DNA of 64,000 bases from Acuticoccus sp. MNP-M23 (GTDB taxonomy: Bacteria > Pseudomonadota > Alphaproteobacteria > Rhizobiales > Amorphaceae): positions 4,084,501 through 4,148,500 of the forward strand of contig NZ_CP133480.1 in the NCBI RefSeq assembly GCF_031195445.1, given 5' to 3'. The position numbers and the translations under genes were made by a program. The notes below the pieces were generated by a model, which saw only the letters and a list, made by a program, of their open reading frames with translations, was not told the DNA's origin and ran no database searches. Of this stretch, positions 1 to 9,487 are shown one piece after another; the stretch's first letter is position 1, and each line of letters begins with the position of its first letter.

Positions 1-754
1 CGATCCCGAAGGTGAGTTCCTGGTCGTTGCCAGCCTTCACGATGGGGCTGTCGGCCGCATCGAACACGTATTTGCGGTACTCGACGCCGCCGGTGAGGCG
101 GATCTTTTCGTTGAAGGACCAGGTCGCTTCGAGCCCAAGGCCGATATCCTTGATGCCGCCGTCCGCGTCGTAGGTGGGGAGCCGTGTGGCGGAGGCGGGG
201 ACGCCGAAATAGGTGTCCATGTATTCGCCGTCGGCAAAGCCCATCCGCGGGCCGAACGAGACTTCCAGCGGTGCGACCGGCTTGGCGATAAAGTCCGCGC
301 CCACCTGACCGACGAAGCCGTTGTGGCCGATAATGCCATAACGCAGTTCGGCAAAGGCGCGGAACGGGCCATGGCGGAACGCGGCGCCGGGGCCGACTTC
401 GACGGAGAAGTCCCTGTCGGGAATGCCGGCGAGGTACGACGCGTCGGAGCTGTTGCGCTCACCCACGGTGTTGAATGCGGGGTAGAGCGTGAACTGCGTC
501 ACACGGCCGCTCACCACTTCGCCGATGACCGGAAGCCGCAGGAATTTCAACCCGAAGAACGGCAGCGGGGCAAAGCGGTATTCCTTGGACGACGGAAACG
601 CCGGCTGCAGCAGCACGCCGCCACCAAGGTCGAACACGATGTCCCGCATTTCGACCGCGGCCGGCACTTCATACTCCTCGACCGTGCCGATATCCGCCGC
701 AATTGCGGGGGCAGCGAGGCACAGCGACAGGGCGGCTGCAAGAATAATACGCAC
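1..754 (-). CDS. MipA/OmpV-family outer-membrane protein, 3' end cut off by the window
   Basis: This frame is open from a GTG at 754 to the left edge of the window, so 251 codons are visible and the C-terminus is missing. The product begins with a Sec signal peptide (hydrophobic core LAAALSLCLAAPAIA, likely cleaved near residue 19). After it comes a glycine- and aromatic-rich beta pattern (FDLGGGVLLQPAFPSSKEY, later FGPRMGFADGEYMDTYFGV) typical of MipA/OmpV proteins, which form outer-membrane beta barrels associated with murein-synthesis scaffolds. A GGAG sequence lies 9 bases before the GTG. The family assignment is by motif recognition; the barrel strands beyond residue 251 are not visible. 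No partner gene is seen downstream because the window ends. Confidence 0.72.
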   Translation of the reverse strand, partial: MRIILAAALSLCLAAPAIAADIGTVEEYEVPAAVEMRDIVFDLGGGVLLQPAFPSSKEYRFAPLPFFGLKFLRLPVIGEVVSGRVTQFTLYPAFNTVGERNSSDASYLAGIPDRDFSVEVGPGAAFRHGPFRAFAELRYGIIGHNGFVGQVGADFIAKPVAPLEVSFGPRMGFADGEYMDTYFGVPASATRLPTYDADGGIKDIGLGLEATWSFNEKIRLTGGVEYRKYVFDAADSPIVKAGNDQELTFGI

Positions 755-997
755 AGGCGGACACTCCGGTTCAACGCCGACGACCATGCGCTCAAAACGG
801 GCGTTCCGGAAGCAATTGCAGCCGCTTGACGGCCCCCTGAGCTTGTTCTTGGCTGGCTCGTGACATGGCGGCCACAACGCCACTCCCCTTGAGAGACGGC
901 CCGATGTGGATATGTAGCATTGCGAGAGACAACGGCGTGCCTTTGTGGGCGCCAAGGACAATCTTGGCGCCCAAGCGCCACCATCGAGGAGTGAACC

Positions 998-1213
998 ATG
1001 TCGCCTGAACCCACACCAACCGATGCCAGGCAAGGGGAACGGGGCAAGTCGATGCTCCGCGTGCTCCTGATCAGCACCATTGTGGCAGCGGCCCTTGCGG
1101 TCGGCGCATATCTCTACGTCTTCAACACCGAAGACGAGATGCTGGACGGCCCGGCGCCCTCAGCCGGCACGGTGGAACAGACACCCGCAACGACAAGCGG
1201 CACGGCCAACTGA
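998..1213 (+). CDS. Small single-pass membrane protein, unknown function
   Basis: This 71-residue protein has a charged N-terminus (residues 1-18, rich in Pro, Asp, Arg and Lys). One hydrophobic segment follows (about 20-39, VLLISTIVAAALAVGAYLYV), then a polar, acidic Pro/Thr/Ala-rich tail. That predicts an inner-membrane anchor with a short tail in the periplasm. The start is supported by a GAGGAG ribosome binding site 5 bases upstream, and a strong terminator follows the stop at once. I do not recognise the family. The gene stands alone between a divergent outer-membrane protein gene and a convergent ATPase-inhibitor gene. Confidence 0.6.
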   Translation: MSPEPTPTDARQGERGKSMLRVLLISTIVAAALAVGAYLYVFNTEDEMLDGPAPSAGTVEQTPATTSGTAN

Positions 1214-1224
1214 CCGACACCACG

Positions 1225-1257
1225 AAAAAAGCCGGCTGAATTTCAGCCGGCTTTTTT
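1225..1257. terminator. Bidirectional rho-independent terminator
   Basis: Six A residues (1225-1230) precede a GC-rich hairpin with arms GCCGGCTGAA and TTTCAGCCGGC, and T residues follow to 1257. It lies between two convergent genes (stops at 1213 and 1267), and the A and T tracts let it work in both directions. Confidence 0.9.
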
Positions 1258-1266
1258 ATGTTGGAT

Positions 1267-1581
1267 TCAGGACAGCTGCTCGGCGGCCTGGATCAGAAGT
1301 TCACGCATCTTCAGCCGCAGCGCCTGGTCGTCCACAGGAACATCGGCCGCATCGAAATCGGCGCGAATCTTCCGGTAGACATCCTCCTCACCGGGCTCCT
1401 CGAAATCTGCACGGACGACGGAGCGGGCATAGGCGTCCGCCGCCTCGCCGGTGTGGCCCAGACGTTCCGCAGCCCAGGCGCCCAGCAGCTTGTTGCGCCG
1501 CGCCGTTGCCTTGAAGCGGAGCTCTTCGTCGTGGGCGAACCGCGATTCGAAGGCATTTTCGCGTTCGTCGAATGTAGCCAT
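1267..1581 (-). CDS. DUF1476 protein, zeta-type ATP synthase inhibitor
   Basis: This 104-residue, highly charged helical protein has the family's N-terminal signature FDERENAFESRFAHDEELRFK, followed by ARRNKLLGAWAAERLG. In Paracoccus denitrificans this family is the zeta subunit that inserts into F1-ATPase and blocks ATP hydrolysis; that role is transferred from the family, not shown here. Length and motif order match alphaproteobacterial members. The ATG at 1581 begins the conserved N-terminus exactly. It is divergent from purC, a neighbour relationship common in Rhizobiales. Confidence 0.9.
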   Translation of the reverse strand: MATFDERENAFESRFAHDEELRFKATARRNKLLGAWAAERLGHTGEAADAYARSVVRADFEEPGEEDVYRKIRADFDAADVPVDDQALRLKMRELLIQAAEQLS

Positions 1582-1816
1582 TTCAGCATCCTCTTGGTCG
1601 TTGGCGCCAATCTATCGGTGCAGGCTGTGAAAGCAACGCGTTCGGCAGGGAGGATTGTTCAAAAGCGCCGGATGGGGTAGCTGTCGCTTGCGTGCGGGTG
1701 TCTGCGGCCCAATCGTCGGCGCAAGGCCTGTCTCTTATGGTCAGACCGGAGCGCACCTCACTTGAGACTTTCAACCGCAGGCCATGAAACACAAAGACCC
1801 GATTCGGATCATCCCC

Positions 1817-2581
1817 ATGAGCCGCCGCCGCCGCATCTACGAAGGCAAAGCCAAGATCCTCTACGAGGGGCCTGAGCCAGGAACGCTGGTCCAGCACTTC
1901 AAGGACGACACCACCGCGCACAATGCGCGGATGCATCAGGTGATCGACGGGAAGGGCGTGCTGAACAACCGCATCTCCGAGCATATCTTCAACCACCTGA
2001 ACGACATGGGCATTCCGACCCATTTCATTCGCCGGCTCAACATGCGCGAGCAGTTGATCCGCGAGGTGGAGATCATCCCGCTCGAAGTGGTGGTCCGCAA
2101 CGTTGCCGCCGGCTCCCTTGCCAAACGGCTCGGGCTGGAAGAAGGCACGCAGCTCCCGCGCTCCATCATCGAATTCTATTACAAGAACGATGAGCTGGCG
2201 GATCCGCTGGTCACCGAAGAGCACATCACCGCGTTCGGCTGGGCAACGCCCCAGGAGCTGGACGACATCATGGCGCTCGCGGTGCGGGTGAACGATTTTC
2301 TCGCCGGGCTCTTCCTCGGTGTCGGGATCCGTCTGGTCGACTTCAAGATCGAGTGCGGCCGGCTTTGGGAAAACGACATGATGCGCGTTGTGGTGGCTGA
2401 CGAGATCAGCCCGGACAGCGCCCGCCTGTGGGACACCAAGACCAACAACAAGATGGACAAGGACCGCTTCCGCAACGACATGGGCGGCCTGCTGGAGGCC
2501 TACCAGGAAGTGGCGAAGCGGCTCGGAATCATGCCCGAGCAGGAACGTCCGGCCGTCACTGGCCCGACGCTGGTACAGTAG
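1817..2581 (+). CDS. purC: Phosphoribosylaminoimidazole-succinocarboxamide synthase
   Basis: This is SAICAR synthetase, which joins aspartate to CAIR using ATP in purine synthesis, in the cytosol. The product has the N-terminal motif [20 protein letters not shown], the central [26 protein letters not shown] region and DFKIECGR near the C-terminus. From the ATG at 1817 it is 254 residues, the usual length of the alphaproteobacterial enzyme. An in-frame ATG at 1784 would add 11 residues not typical of the family, so I prefer the internal start, although neither has a strong ribosome binding site. It opens a purC-purS-purQ operon. Confidence 0.95.
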   Translation: MSRRRRIYEGKAKILYEGPEPGTLVQHFKDDTTAHNARMHQVIDGKGVLNNRISEHIFNHLNDMGIPTHFIRRLNMREQLIREVEIIPLEVVVRNVAAGSLAKRLGLEEGTQLPRSIIEFYYKNDELADPLVTEEHITAFGWATPQELDDIMALAVRVNDFLAGLFLGVGIRLVDFKIECGRLWENDMMRVVVADEISPDSARLWDTKTNNKMDKDRFRNDMGGLLEAYQEVAKRLGIMPEQERPAVTGPTLVQ

Positions 2582-2584
2582 GCC

Positions 2585-2827
2585 ATGCGCGCAAGAGTGA
2601 CCATTACGCTGAAATCCGGCGTGCTCGACCCCCAGGGCAAGGCCATTGAAGGCGCGCTCTCCGGCCTCGGCTTTGCCGGGGTCGAAAGCGCCCGTCAGGG
2701 CAAGGTGATCGACCTCGAGCTTAGCGCAAGCGACCCCGTCGCTGCCGAGGCCGAGGTTGCGAAGATGTGTGAAGCGCTGCTCGCCAATACGGTGGTGGAG
2801 CGCTACGATATCGCGATCGAAGGCTGA
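2585..2827 (+). CDS. purS: Phosphoribosylformylglycinamidine synthase subunit PurS
   Basis: An 80-residue protein with the PurS pattern [24 protein letters not shown] and the C-terminal [11 protein letters not shown]. PurS is the small bridging subunit of the three-part FGAM synthase: with PurQ (glutaminase) and PurL (synthase) it converts FGAR to FGAM. It begins 3 bases after the purC stop, and its TGA overlaps the ATG of purQ (TGATG), so translation is probably coupled. Confidence 0.95.
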   Translation: MRARVTITLKSGVLDPQGKAIEGALSGLGFAGVESARQGKVIDLELSASDPVAAEAEVAKMCEALLANTVVERYDIAIEG

Positions 2828-3483
2828 TGCGCTCGGCCATCGTCGTCTTTCCCGGCTCCAATCGCGAGCGCGATGCAGCGCGGGCAATCACCCTTGCCGG
2901 CGGCAAGACGCCCGCCTTCGTCTGGCACGGTGACACCGACCTTCCGGACGTCGACCTCGTCATGCTGCCCGGCGGCTTTGCCCATGGCGATTATCTGCGT
3001 GCCGGTGCCATTGCGGCCCGGTCGCCGATCATGCGTGCCGTGGCGGACCACGCGGCCCGCGGCCGTGCGGTGCTGGGCGTGTGCAACGGCTTTCAGGTGC
3101 TGACCGAGGCGCGTTTGCTGCCGGGTGCTCTCATGCGCAACGCTGCGCTCAAATTCCTGTGCAAGCCGGTCATTGTGAAGGTGGAGCGGCCCGGTCTTTT
3201 CACCGACAATTACAAGCGCGGCGCCCATGCCACATTCCCCGCCGCCCACCACGACGGGAACTACCGCGCGGATCCCGAGACGCTGAAACGCCTTGAAGGC
3301 GAGGGGCGCGTGGTGTTCCGCTACGAGACGAACCCTAACGGGTCCGTGTCCGATATTGCCGGCGTTGCCAACGCAAAAGGCAATGTTCTGGGGCTGATGC
3401 CGCACCCGGAAAACGCGGTGGAGGACATCCACACCAGCCAGGACGGGCTGATGCTGTTCAGGAGCCTCGTCGACTCGCTCTGA
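2827..3483 (+). CDS. purQ: Phosphoribosylformylglycinamidine synthase glutaminase subunit PurQ
   Basis: A class I glutamine amidotransferase of 218 residues that supplies ammonia to PurL. Visible motifs are the N-terminal [15 protein letters not shown], the glycine-rich [14 protein letters not shown], the nucleophile elbow [11 protein letters not shown] (Cys about residue 86) and the His-Glu part of the triad in [11 protein letters not shown] near residue 200. It overlaps purS by one base. purL, which often follows in alphaproteobacteria, is not next: a minus-strand glycosyltransferase gene is. PurL must therefore be encoded elsewhere. Confidence 0.96.
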   Translation: MRSAIVVFPGSNRERDAARAITLAGGKTPAFVWHGDTDLPDVDLVMLPGGFAHGDYLRAGAIAARSPIMRAVADHAARGRAVLGVCNGFQVLTEARLLPGALMRNAALKFLCKPVIVKVERPGLFTDNYKRGAHATFPAAHHDGNYRADPETLKRLEGEGRVVFRYETNPNGSVSDIAGVANAKGNVLGLMPHPENAVEDIHTSQDGLMLFRSLVDSL

Positions 3484-3539
3484 GAAATGGCCCTGCCGGG
3501 CGTCAGCCGAGCGTTCCGCCAGTTGGCGGGAAGCAGGCG

Positions 3540-5012
3540 CTAGATGCTGTCGTGCCCGGCGGCGTTGGAGAGGATCAGCGGTCCGTAGAGGAGCTGTGCG
3601 AACAGCCGGGAAGGCCGCTGCATTGCAGCGAACGCAGCACGCGATACGTGCGATGCCGTGCGCACCGACGAAAGGTCGGAGGCGAGGTCTGCGATGATCT
3701 CACCCATCATCTGGGTGTTGCGCGCCTTGACGACACGGGACTTGATGGTCCCGGCCAGGTCCACATCCTCGAACGAAAGCACCAGCTTGCCCGCGGCCAT
3801 CGCGTTCTGCGCGGTGAGCGAAACGCGCTCCTTCGGGCCCTCATTGGCCGGATGGAGCACCATGATTGCATCGCAGTGGCTGATGGCGTTCATGTACTGC
3901 TGGCGGGGCAAGTATTCGTCAATCACCGTCACGTTGCGCTCGGGGACCGAAAGGAGCCGCGCCTTCTGCGCTGTCGCGACGGTGCGCTCGTCCTCTGTGC
4001 CGAGACCCGGCTTGACCTGCACCACAAAGCGCAACCGCCGCGCGACGTTGCCGGAGCCGTTGGCCGCGCGAATGATTGCATCCACACAATCGAAGCCGCT
4101 CTCACGGTTCGAGGCGGAGAAGAAACCGACGGTCAGCTTGTCGGTCTGCTCCGGCGCATCGTTGGAGAGCATGGGCTCGGCCGGCAGGTCGAGCGGCTGC
4201 ACGCCGATGCCGCTTTGCAGCGTGAGGCGCTGGGCCACCCGCGACGACCACCCGTACATGAAGATGCGCGGCTTCTCACCGTTGAGATGGTAGATGGCCT
4301 GCCCGAGCCGCTCCAGCGAGCCGAACTTGCCGGCATGGGCAAGCTGGGTTCCGTCAAAGCGGGAAGCCAGGTGGACGAAGGGCCGTGCGTCCGCGTCGAG
4401 CCCGGACATCAGATCGATGATGATGGCGAGGGTCGCAAAGTCGAACTGGGGGAGGAAGATGTGGCGGTTCTGGGTGAAGCGCGACCCGGAGATGACCCAG
4501 CCGATTCGCTCGCGCAAGTTGGCAAGGGCGGCCGAGAAGGCTTGCGGCGCCATATCTGCCAGCGCGTAGCTCGACTCGGGAAACCCGCCGCCGCCGAACC
4601 GTGCGCTGGTCTGATTTCCGATGAGCGTCGTGGAGATCTTCATCCGCTCGGCGGTATAGGCGATCCGCTCGATGACGTCCTCGTGGGCAGGCGAAAGCTC
4701 ACTGGTACAGGGATCGAGCACGACAAATTCGTGACTGAGGCCGCTCTGCTTGCTGAAATCCGGGAAGGTCGCGGCGCGCAGCAAGGCCATCTCAATGTCC
4801 TGGACGGCCGGACGCGACCATGTCGCGTCGTGCCACAGGTTCTTCGAACCCATGACAAGACGGCCCTTGACCTGGTCGGTCGTGAGCGACTTGAGAGCAG
4901 AGGCATGTGGGCTTTGCAACTCGGGCGAGCCTATCGGTTGTGTGCTCGTTCGGTGAGCAGATGGTTCAATCATATCAGGCTGTGTGCGCCTTGACCAAAC
5001 AATTTTTGACAC
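3540..5012 (-). CDS. Glycosyltransferase-like protein (predicted)
   Basis: A 490-residue soluble protein without signal peptide or membrane segment. The C-terminal half shows the layout of a GT-B glycosyltransferase: a Rossmann-like strand (KLTVGFFSASNRESG), a mid-domain LRFVVQVKPGLG, the YLPRQQYMNAISHCDAIMVLHP segment and then a nucleotide-sugar-type loop NEGPKERVSLTAQNAMAAGKLVL. The N-terminal 50 residues are polar and may be over-predicted; an ATG at 4853 (MGSKNLWHD) is an alternative start, while the longest frame begins with a GTG at 5012. The donor and acceptor sugars cannot be inferred. It is convergent with purQ and divergent from the large gene at 5293, which may belong to the same envelope process. 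Confidence 0.6.
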   Translation of the reverse strand: MSKIVWSRRTQPDMIEPSAHRTSTQPIGSPELQSPHASALKSLTTDQVKGRLVMGSKNLWHDATWSRPAVQDIEMALLRAATFPDFSKQSGLSHEFVVLDPCTSELSPAHEDVIERIAYTAERMKISTTLIGNQTSARFGGGGFPESSYALADMAPQAFSAALANLRERIGWVISGSRFTQNRHIFLPQFDFATLAIIIDLMSGLDADARPFVHLASRFDGTQLAHAGKFGSLERLGQAIYHLNGEKPRIFMYGWSSRVAQRLTLQSGIGVQPLDLPAEPMLSNDAPEQTDKLTVGFFSASNRESGFDCVDAIIRAANGSGNVARRLRFVVQVKPGLGTEDERTVATAQKARLLSVPERNVTVIDEYLPRQQYMNAISHCDAIMVLHPANEGPKERVSLTAQNAMAAGKLVLSFEDVDLAGTIKSRVVKARNTQMMGEIIADLASDLSSVRTASHVSRAAFAAMQRPSRLFAQLLYGPLILSNAAGHDSI

Positions 5013-5242
5013 GGCAAGACGAGTGGATCAATCGGCCCAAGTGTTCCCCGATGCCGCACAGTGGTGGCAGCCCAAATTTTAAACTGTGCTATGTCACAAT
5101 GCAGTAGGTGGCAGGCGTGGCGTCAGAACAATAACAGGTTTTCGTTCGGCTGTTGCGATCGCTCGTCCGCAGCCCAAACGCGTTTATGCAACCGCACAGA
5201 CAATTTCTTGCATCCTTAACGACTCTGATAGACTGACGTTCC

Positions 5243-5296
5243 ATGCAGCACGCTGACCGCAACCCCTACGTCTGGCGCAACGGTTTCCCCCTATGA
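5243..5296 (+). CDS. Possible 17-codon leader peptide overlapping the next start
   Basis: ATG at 5243 opens a 17-codon frame (MQHADRNPYVWRNGFPL) whose TGA overlaps the ATG at 5293 of the following gene (ATGA). The large gene has no visible ribosome binding site of its own, so translation could be coupled through this leader. The evidence is positional only; the peptide may be chance, or a remnant of an N-terminal extension. Confidence 0.25.
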   Translation: MQHADRNPYVWRNGFPL

Positions 5297-8200
5297 CCCA
5301 CTTTGTCTGGCCACCGTTTGGCACTGCGAGCGACCTTGGCGAGGCAGCCGCGCTGTGCGCCTGGTGGTTCGGTGCCAACCGGGATGCCCTCGGCCCCGCC
5401 GTGACCCTGTCGCGAACCCGGCCGGACCTGTCGCTGGTGCGCGCGCCGCTGCCGGACGGGATGGACGAGCGCATCGGCCTTCGCCTTGCCAAGATGAACC
5501 TCAGGCTTGAAAGCGCAGCGTCTTCCGAAGCGTTTGCCCGCCTTGTCATCGACGGTGCCGACAAGCCGGATTCCCACATCGTCAGTCTGCGTGGTCGCAC
5601 GCCCACGGGGGCTGAGGATGCGTTCGGGCCGGACCGCGTCTTCCTGTGCGACGAACGCCTCCATCCCGGTGCGTCGCTTTCCTTTCTGGTTGCTGCCGAT
5701 GCGTTGTCCCCCGCCGAATCGCCGGGCGAAGGGTGGGCCGGGCTGCGCCGCGCCACGCGGGACACCAAGCGCGCGGTGGTCGCCGGGGCCGATATCGCGC
5801 GGGATGATTCGGCGCAGATCGCGCCCGAGTGCCGCTTTGTCGCGCCGGAGCTGTTCACGCGGCTGCAGGATGTGGACGATGATGCCGTCATCGTGGTGGC
5901 GCTGGACGATCCGGTGCGTCATCTCGGCCCGTCCCGCTCCGCTGCATCGCTGCGCGATGTGGTGATCGAACGGGTGGAGCGGCTGCGCAACGCCTACATC
6001 TGCGTCCCGCGCGAGGCGCTGGGGCTGATGCGCTCGCGGATCTCCGGAACGCTGCACAACCGCCTTGTCGCCGCCGACTGCGCTGCGCGGATGGATCCCG
6101 GCCCTGCCACGCTCATGGCAGCCGCCATCACCGTTTGCGACACGGTCGATGTCATCGGCTTCTCCGGCATTGCAAGGCCGCTGCCGGATGACCAGATCGC
6201 CCAGCACCCGGCCTATGCCGGATCGGACAAAATGCCGGCAGATGTTTCCGACATTCTGGCAAAGGCCGACATTGCGGGCGTCCGCGTGAGCGGCCTTGGC
6301 AGGACCCTCCATCCGGGTCTTGCCGCGCGCGATCGCGGCCGCGCGCCGACAAGGCTCGACCTCGATGGCGTTCGTCTCGACGAGAAACTGAGGGCTTACC
6401 ACTTTCCGGCCGACGGCATCAGCCGGGCCGAACTGTCTGCTGACCTTGGCGGCCGCGGAACCATCCTCACCCTGTCGCGGATCTACGAAAAGGGCGAGGT
6501 GGATACCGCACACGAGATTGCAAGGTTCGGCGAAGGCGGGGTGGCGAAGGACGAAGGGCTGGCGCTCTGGCCAGACGAGCCGGGTGCACAGATCCAGCTT
6601 CTGCTGACCGCGCTGGACAGGGACAGCGACCTTGTTCTCACACGCTCGCCGGGCAGGAGCGACCAGCCGGAGCGGCCCGGCCTTTCGGTGGCAGAGCTGC
6701 GCAAGCTCCTGAACGACACGAGCCGGCCCCAGGGCCCGTTTGCGGACGAAAACGAAGAGATGGAGGCAATCCGTCTCGTCCACCGCCTCGCAACGCGCGA
6801 CCTCGACCGGGTGCATGCGCCCCGAATGAACACCCTGTCGTGGCGGCTGCAGGACCGTGTTTTCGTGTTCGGCCCCGAAACCGACTGGTCCGCCTACAAC
6901 GCCGGGCGCCTTACCGACGATATCGTTCTGGTGATCGACACGCCGCACCAGGATTTGCCGGAGGTTCTGCGCGAAAAGGCGGATGTTCTGATCCACCTGT
7001 CGACCACACCCACGGCGCGGACCGCCAACAAGGACATTGCCACCGAAGGCAACACCGTGATGGCGACGGTGCTCACCGCCGCCCACCGCGCCGAAGCCGA
7101 CGACGTGATCTTCGACGGCCATGCCTTTGCAGCGCGCGGCGCGGACGGAACATTGTCAGCCACCGCCATCGCGGTGGGGCTGTTGCAGGGGCTTCGCGCG
7201 CGGCCGCTGATTCTCGTGTCGTCGCAGGCGGTGCCCGTCGGGGGGGATGTGACTGCGCTCGGCGCGGTGGACGATCCTGCGGGGCAGGCCGAGGCTTTCC
7301 ACAGTTTCGTGCGCCGGGCGGACTGGGACGACGCGCCGCGCGTACTTCTGGTGCTGGCCGAAGGCACCTCGGAGGATGCGCTGGTGCCGCTGTTCACCGG
7401 CCTTGGCGACCGGCTCCTGACGCTGGTGCCGCGGGACGGCCGGATCATTGCCGCCGACGGCGATTATTTCCTGAAAGGGCCGGGGCTGCCACGGCCGGCC
7501 TTCGTGCCCGGCGATCCGGCCATCGCGGATGCCATCGCCCGCCACAACCCGGCGGTGATGCTGTGCGAGGGCCGGGTGCCCCCGCCGATCAACGTGCATG
7601 TGCCGATGATTGCGCTGGGTGAGGGGGCATGGACCGGCCGCGCCAGTCTCGATTTGCCGGAGCTGCCGCGTGCTGATGCGACGCTTCCCTCGTCCGCGGC
7701 GCTCGATGGCATGCGCCTGTCACTGGTTGCAGCCATAGAGGCGGCCTCGACGATGACGGTTGCGCAGGTTCCGCAGCTTGCCGAAGACACCGCGCCGGAG
7801 AAATCATTTCCGACAAGGCGCAAACCGGCGGATAAAGAGGCCAGCGCCGTGGTTGCGTCGGCCAGCCCCGTTCCGGTGTTGGACGAAACCAGTCGGCCCG
7901 AGCCGGCAGCTGATCAGCGGTCCGGTCCGTTGCAGGCCGTAACGGCCCGCTGGATCGACAGCCCAATGACGGAGATCGAAGGCAACGCCATGGCGGACAA
8001 GAAAAAACGGCAAAATCCCTTCCGCGCGTTCTGGCCCTGGCCGGGGACCGCACTGTTTTTGCTGACCGCCGTCTGGCTGTTCTACATGGCCTGGATGGCG
8101 ACCGAGCCCGACCTCAAGACAGCATTCGTGGGACTTGGCGTCCTGTTGCTGGCCCTGTCCCTGTTCGGCGTCAGGTCGCGCGAACGGGTCACCGAAGCGC

Positions 8201-9480
8201 CGGGCGAGACGGCCGAAGAGACCGCGCCGGCCAAACGCCGCTCCGCCATCCCCGACGAAACCACCGAACCAGCGGACGCCCCCGCAAAAGAGACAGCCGA
8301 CCTGATGCCCCGCAACGCGCGGATGCGGCGCCAGGAGGCGTCCGTCGCGGCGCCAGCATCGACGGCCGCCGCGCCGGAGAGGCCGGAACCCGCCGAGGCA
8401 CCCGCGAGCGATCCTCCCATGGTCGACGCAGCGCCGCCCGCGGCCGAGGCGCGGGAGCGCGCGCCGGTGCCGGATGCGGCGCATGCGCCCGACATCGCCA
8501 CGCTCTCCACACAGTTGAAGAGCCTTGAAGCGCTCATCAACCGCGAAAAGGCCGAACGCGGCGCCCAGCTGGCCCAGATCGAAGCGCGGCTCCGTGGCGC
8601 CGATGCCGAGACGCCCGGCGCAGAAAGCGCGCCCCAGGGCACGGAGAGCACGGACGCGCTCAACGAGCGGCTGAGCCAGTTCCTGACCATCAATGCGTTC
8701 AACGATGTGATGAACCAGAAGGTGCTGGGCCGGATCACAGCGCTGATCGACAACAAGATCGCCGAAGCGTTTGAGCCCGGTGCATTGCGCGAGAAGGTCG
8801 GAGCCCTTGGCGGCACACCCACACCCGCCGCGCAGGCCGGTGCTGCGGGACCGGAGCAGACAGCAGCATTGTCGGCTGCCGAAGGCACACTGCGCGGCGA
8901 AATGGAAGGAATGCGGCAGTCCCTTGAGGCCGCCGTCGGAGAGGTCCGGGACACGGCCGAATCTGCGGCCAAGCTTGCCAACCGGATCACCGCCGAAAGC
9001 TCCGAGGGAAGCGCCACCCTGCACAGGGCCGTCGAGGCGCTGCAGCGCGACTGGGCAACGCTGAATACGGCGGTCGACGACATGAAGCGCGCGCAGGCAG
9101 CAGCAGGGTCAGCGTCTGACCCGCATGGCGCCATGGATGAGGCCATCGGCAAGGTGGAGGCGCGCGTCGAGGCGCGAATCAGCGAGGCCGTCAGCGGGGT
9201 CGATACCGTCCGCGCGGATCTGTCCGGCCTCTCCCGGCAGATTGCGCAGATGGAGGGCGAGTTTCAGAAGATCCTGAAAAAGGTCGAGGCAATTGGCGAG
9301 GGGATGCCGGCGCCGTCTGCCGGCACCGCACCCTCCACGGTCCGGTCTGAGGTGGACGCGCTGCGCGACGCGCTGACCACCATCATCGCCCAGAACCACG
9401 AGATTCGTGAGAAACAGGAAGTTCTGACCGCCCAGTTCGATGCGCCGGTGCGCGTGCGGGCCGAACGCCTCGGCGAATAG
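5293..9480 (+). CDS. Very large membrane-anchored protein with GT29-like motif and coiled-coil tail, unknown function
   Basis: A 1395-residue protein in three visible parts. Residues 1 to about 870 are soluble and mixed alpha/beta. Residues 269-290 read P-G-P-A-T then CDTVDVIGF, which resembles the sialyl motif S of GT29 sialyltransferases (P-x-T, about 8 residues, C-D-x-V-x-V-x-G-F); the other sialyl motifs are not clear, so this is only a hint. A second alpha/beta stretch begins near 518 (RVFVFGPETDWSAYNAGRL). Two hydrophobic segments follow (about 918-936 and 942-960), then an Ala/Pro/Glu-rich linker and a helical, probably coiled-coil C-terminus (about 1065-1395). Met900 (7990, MADKKKRQNPF) looks like the start of a separate membrane protein, so this may be a gene fusion or may contain an internal start. 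It is divergent from a glycosyltransferase gene, which fits an envelope-glycan role. Confidence 0.6.
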   Translation: MTHFVWPPFGTASDLGEAAALCAWWFGANRDALGPAVTLSRTRPDLSLVRAPLPDGMDERIGLRLAKMNLRLESAASSEAFARLVIDGADKPDSHIVSLRGRTPTGAEDAFGPDRVFLCDERLHPGASLSFLVAADALSPAESPGEGWAGLRRATRDTKRAVVAGADIARDDSAQIAPECRFVAPELFTRLQDVDDDAVIVVALDDPVRHLGPSRSAASLRDVVIERVERLRNAYICVPREALGLMRSRISGTLHNRLVAADCAARMDPGPATLMAAAITVCDTVDVIGFSGIARPLPDDQIAQHPAYAGSDKMPADVSDILAKADIAGVRVSGLGRTLHPGLAARDRGRAPTRLDLDGVRLDEKLRAYHFPADGISRAELSADLGGRGTILTLSRIYEKGEVDTAHEIARFGEGGVAKDEGLALWPDEPGAQIQLLLTALDRDSDLVLTRSPGRSDQPERPGLSVAELRKLLNDTSRPQGPFADENEEMEAIRLVHRLATRDLDRVHAPRMNTLSWRLQDRVFVFGPETDWSAYNAGRLTDDIVLVIDTPHQDLPEVLREKADVLIHLSTTPTARTANKDIATEGNTVMATVLTAAHRAEADDVIFDGHAFAARGADGTLSATAIAVGLLQGLRARPLILVSSQAVPVGGDVTALGAVDDPAGQAEAFHSFVRRADWDDAPRVLLVLAEGTSEDALVPLFTGLGDRLLTLVPRDGRIIAADGDYFLKGPGLPRPAFVPGDPAIADAIARHNPAVMLCEGRVPPPINVHVPMIALGEGAWTGRASLDLPELPRADATLPSSAALDGMRLSLVAAIEAASTMTVAQVPQLAEDTAPEKSFPTRRKPADKEASAVVASASPVPVLDETSRPEPAADQRSGPLQAVTARWIDSPMTEIEGNAMADKKKRQNPFRAFWPWPGTALFLLTAVWLFYMAWMATEPDLKTAFVGLGVLLLALSLFGVRSRERVTEAPGETAEETAPAKRRSAIPDETTEPADAPAKETADLMPRNARMRRQEASVAAPASTAAAPERPEPAEAPASDPPMVDAAPPAAEARERAPVPDAAHAPDIATLSTQLKSLEALINREKAERGAQLAQIEARLRGADAETPGAESAPQGTESTDALNERLSQFLTINAFNDVMNQKVLGRITALIDNKIAEAFEPGALREKVGALGGTPTPAAQAGAAGPEQTAALSAAEGTLRGEMEGMRQSLEAAVGEVRDTAESAAKLANRITAESSEGSATLHRAVEALQRDWATLNTAVDDMKRAQAAAGSASDPHGAMDEAIGKVEARVEARISEAVSGVDTVRADLSGLSRQIAQMEGEFQKILKKVEAIGEGMPAPSAGTAPSTVRSEVDALRDALTTIIAQNHEIREKQEVLTAQFDAPVRVRAERLGE

Positions 9481-9487
9481 GCCGCGC

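Noticed and set aside
323-829. Plus-strand frame over the outer-membrane protein gene
   Set aside because: The minus-strand frame has a signal peptide and MipA/OmpV motifs; the plus-strand product is Arg/His-rich shadow sequence.
1583-2887. 434-codon open frame on the minus strand opposite purC and purS
   Set aside because: It mirrors clear purC/purS coding sequence, has His/Val/Asp-rich antisense-type composition and no recognisable domain; high GC leaves antisense frames open.
3515-3528. CCGCCA-GTT-GGCGG hairpin after purQ as a terminator
   Set aside because: The stem is only 5-6 bases and has no T tract.
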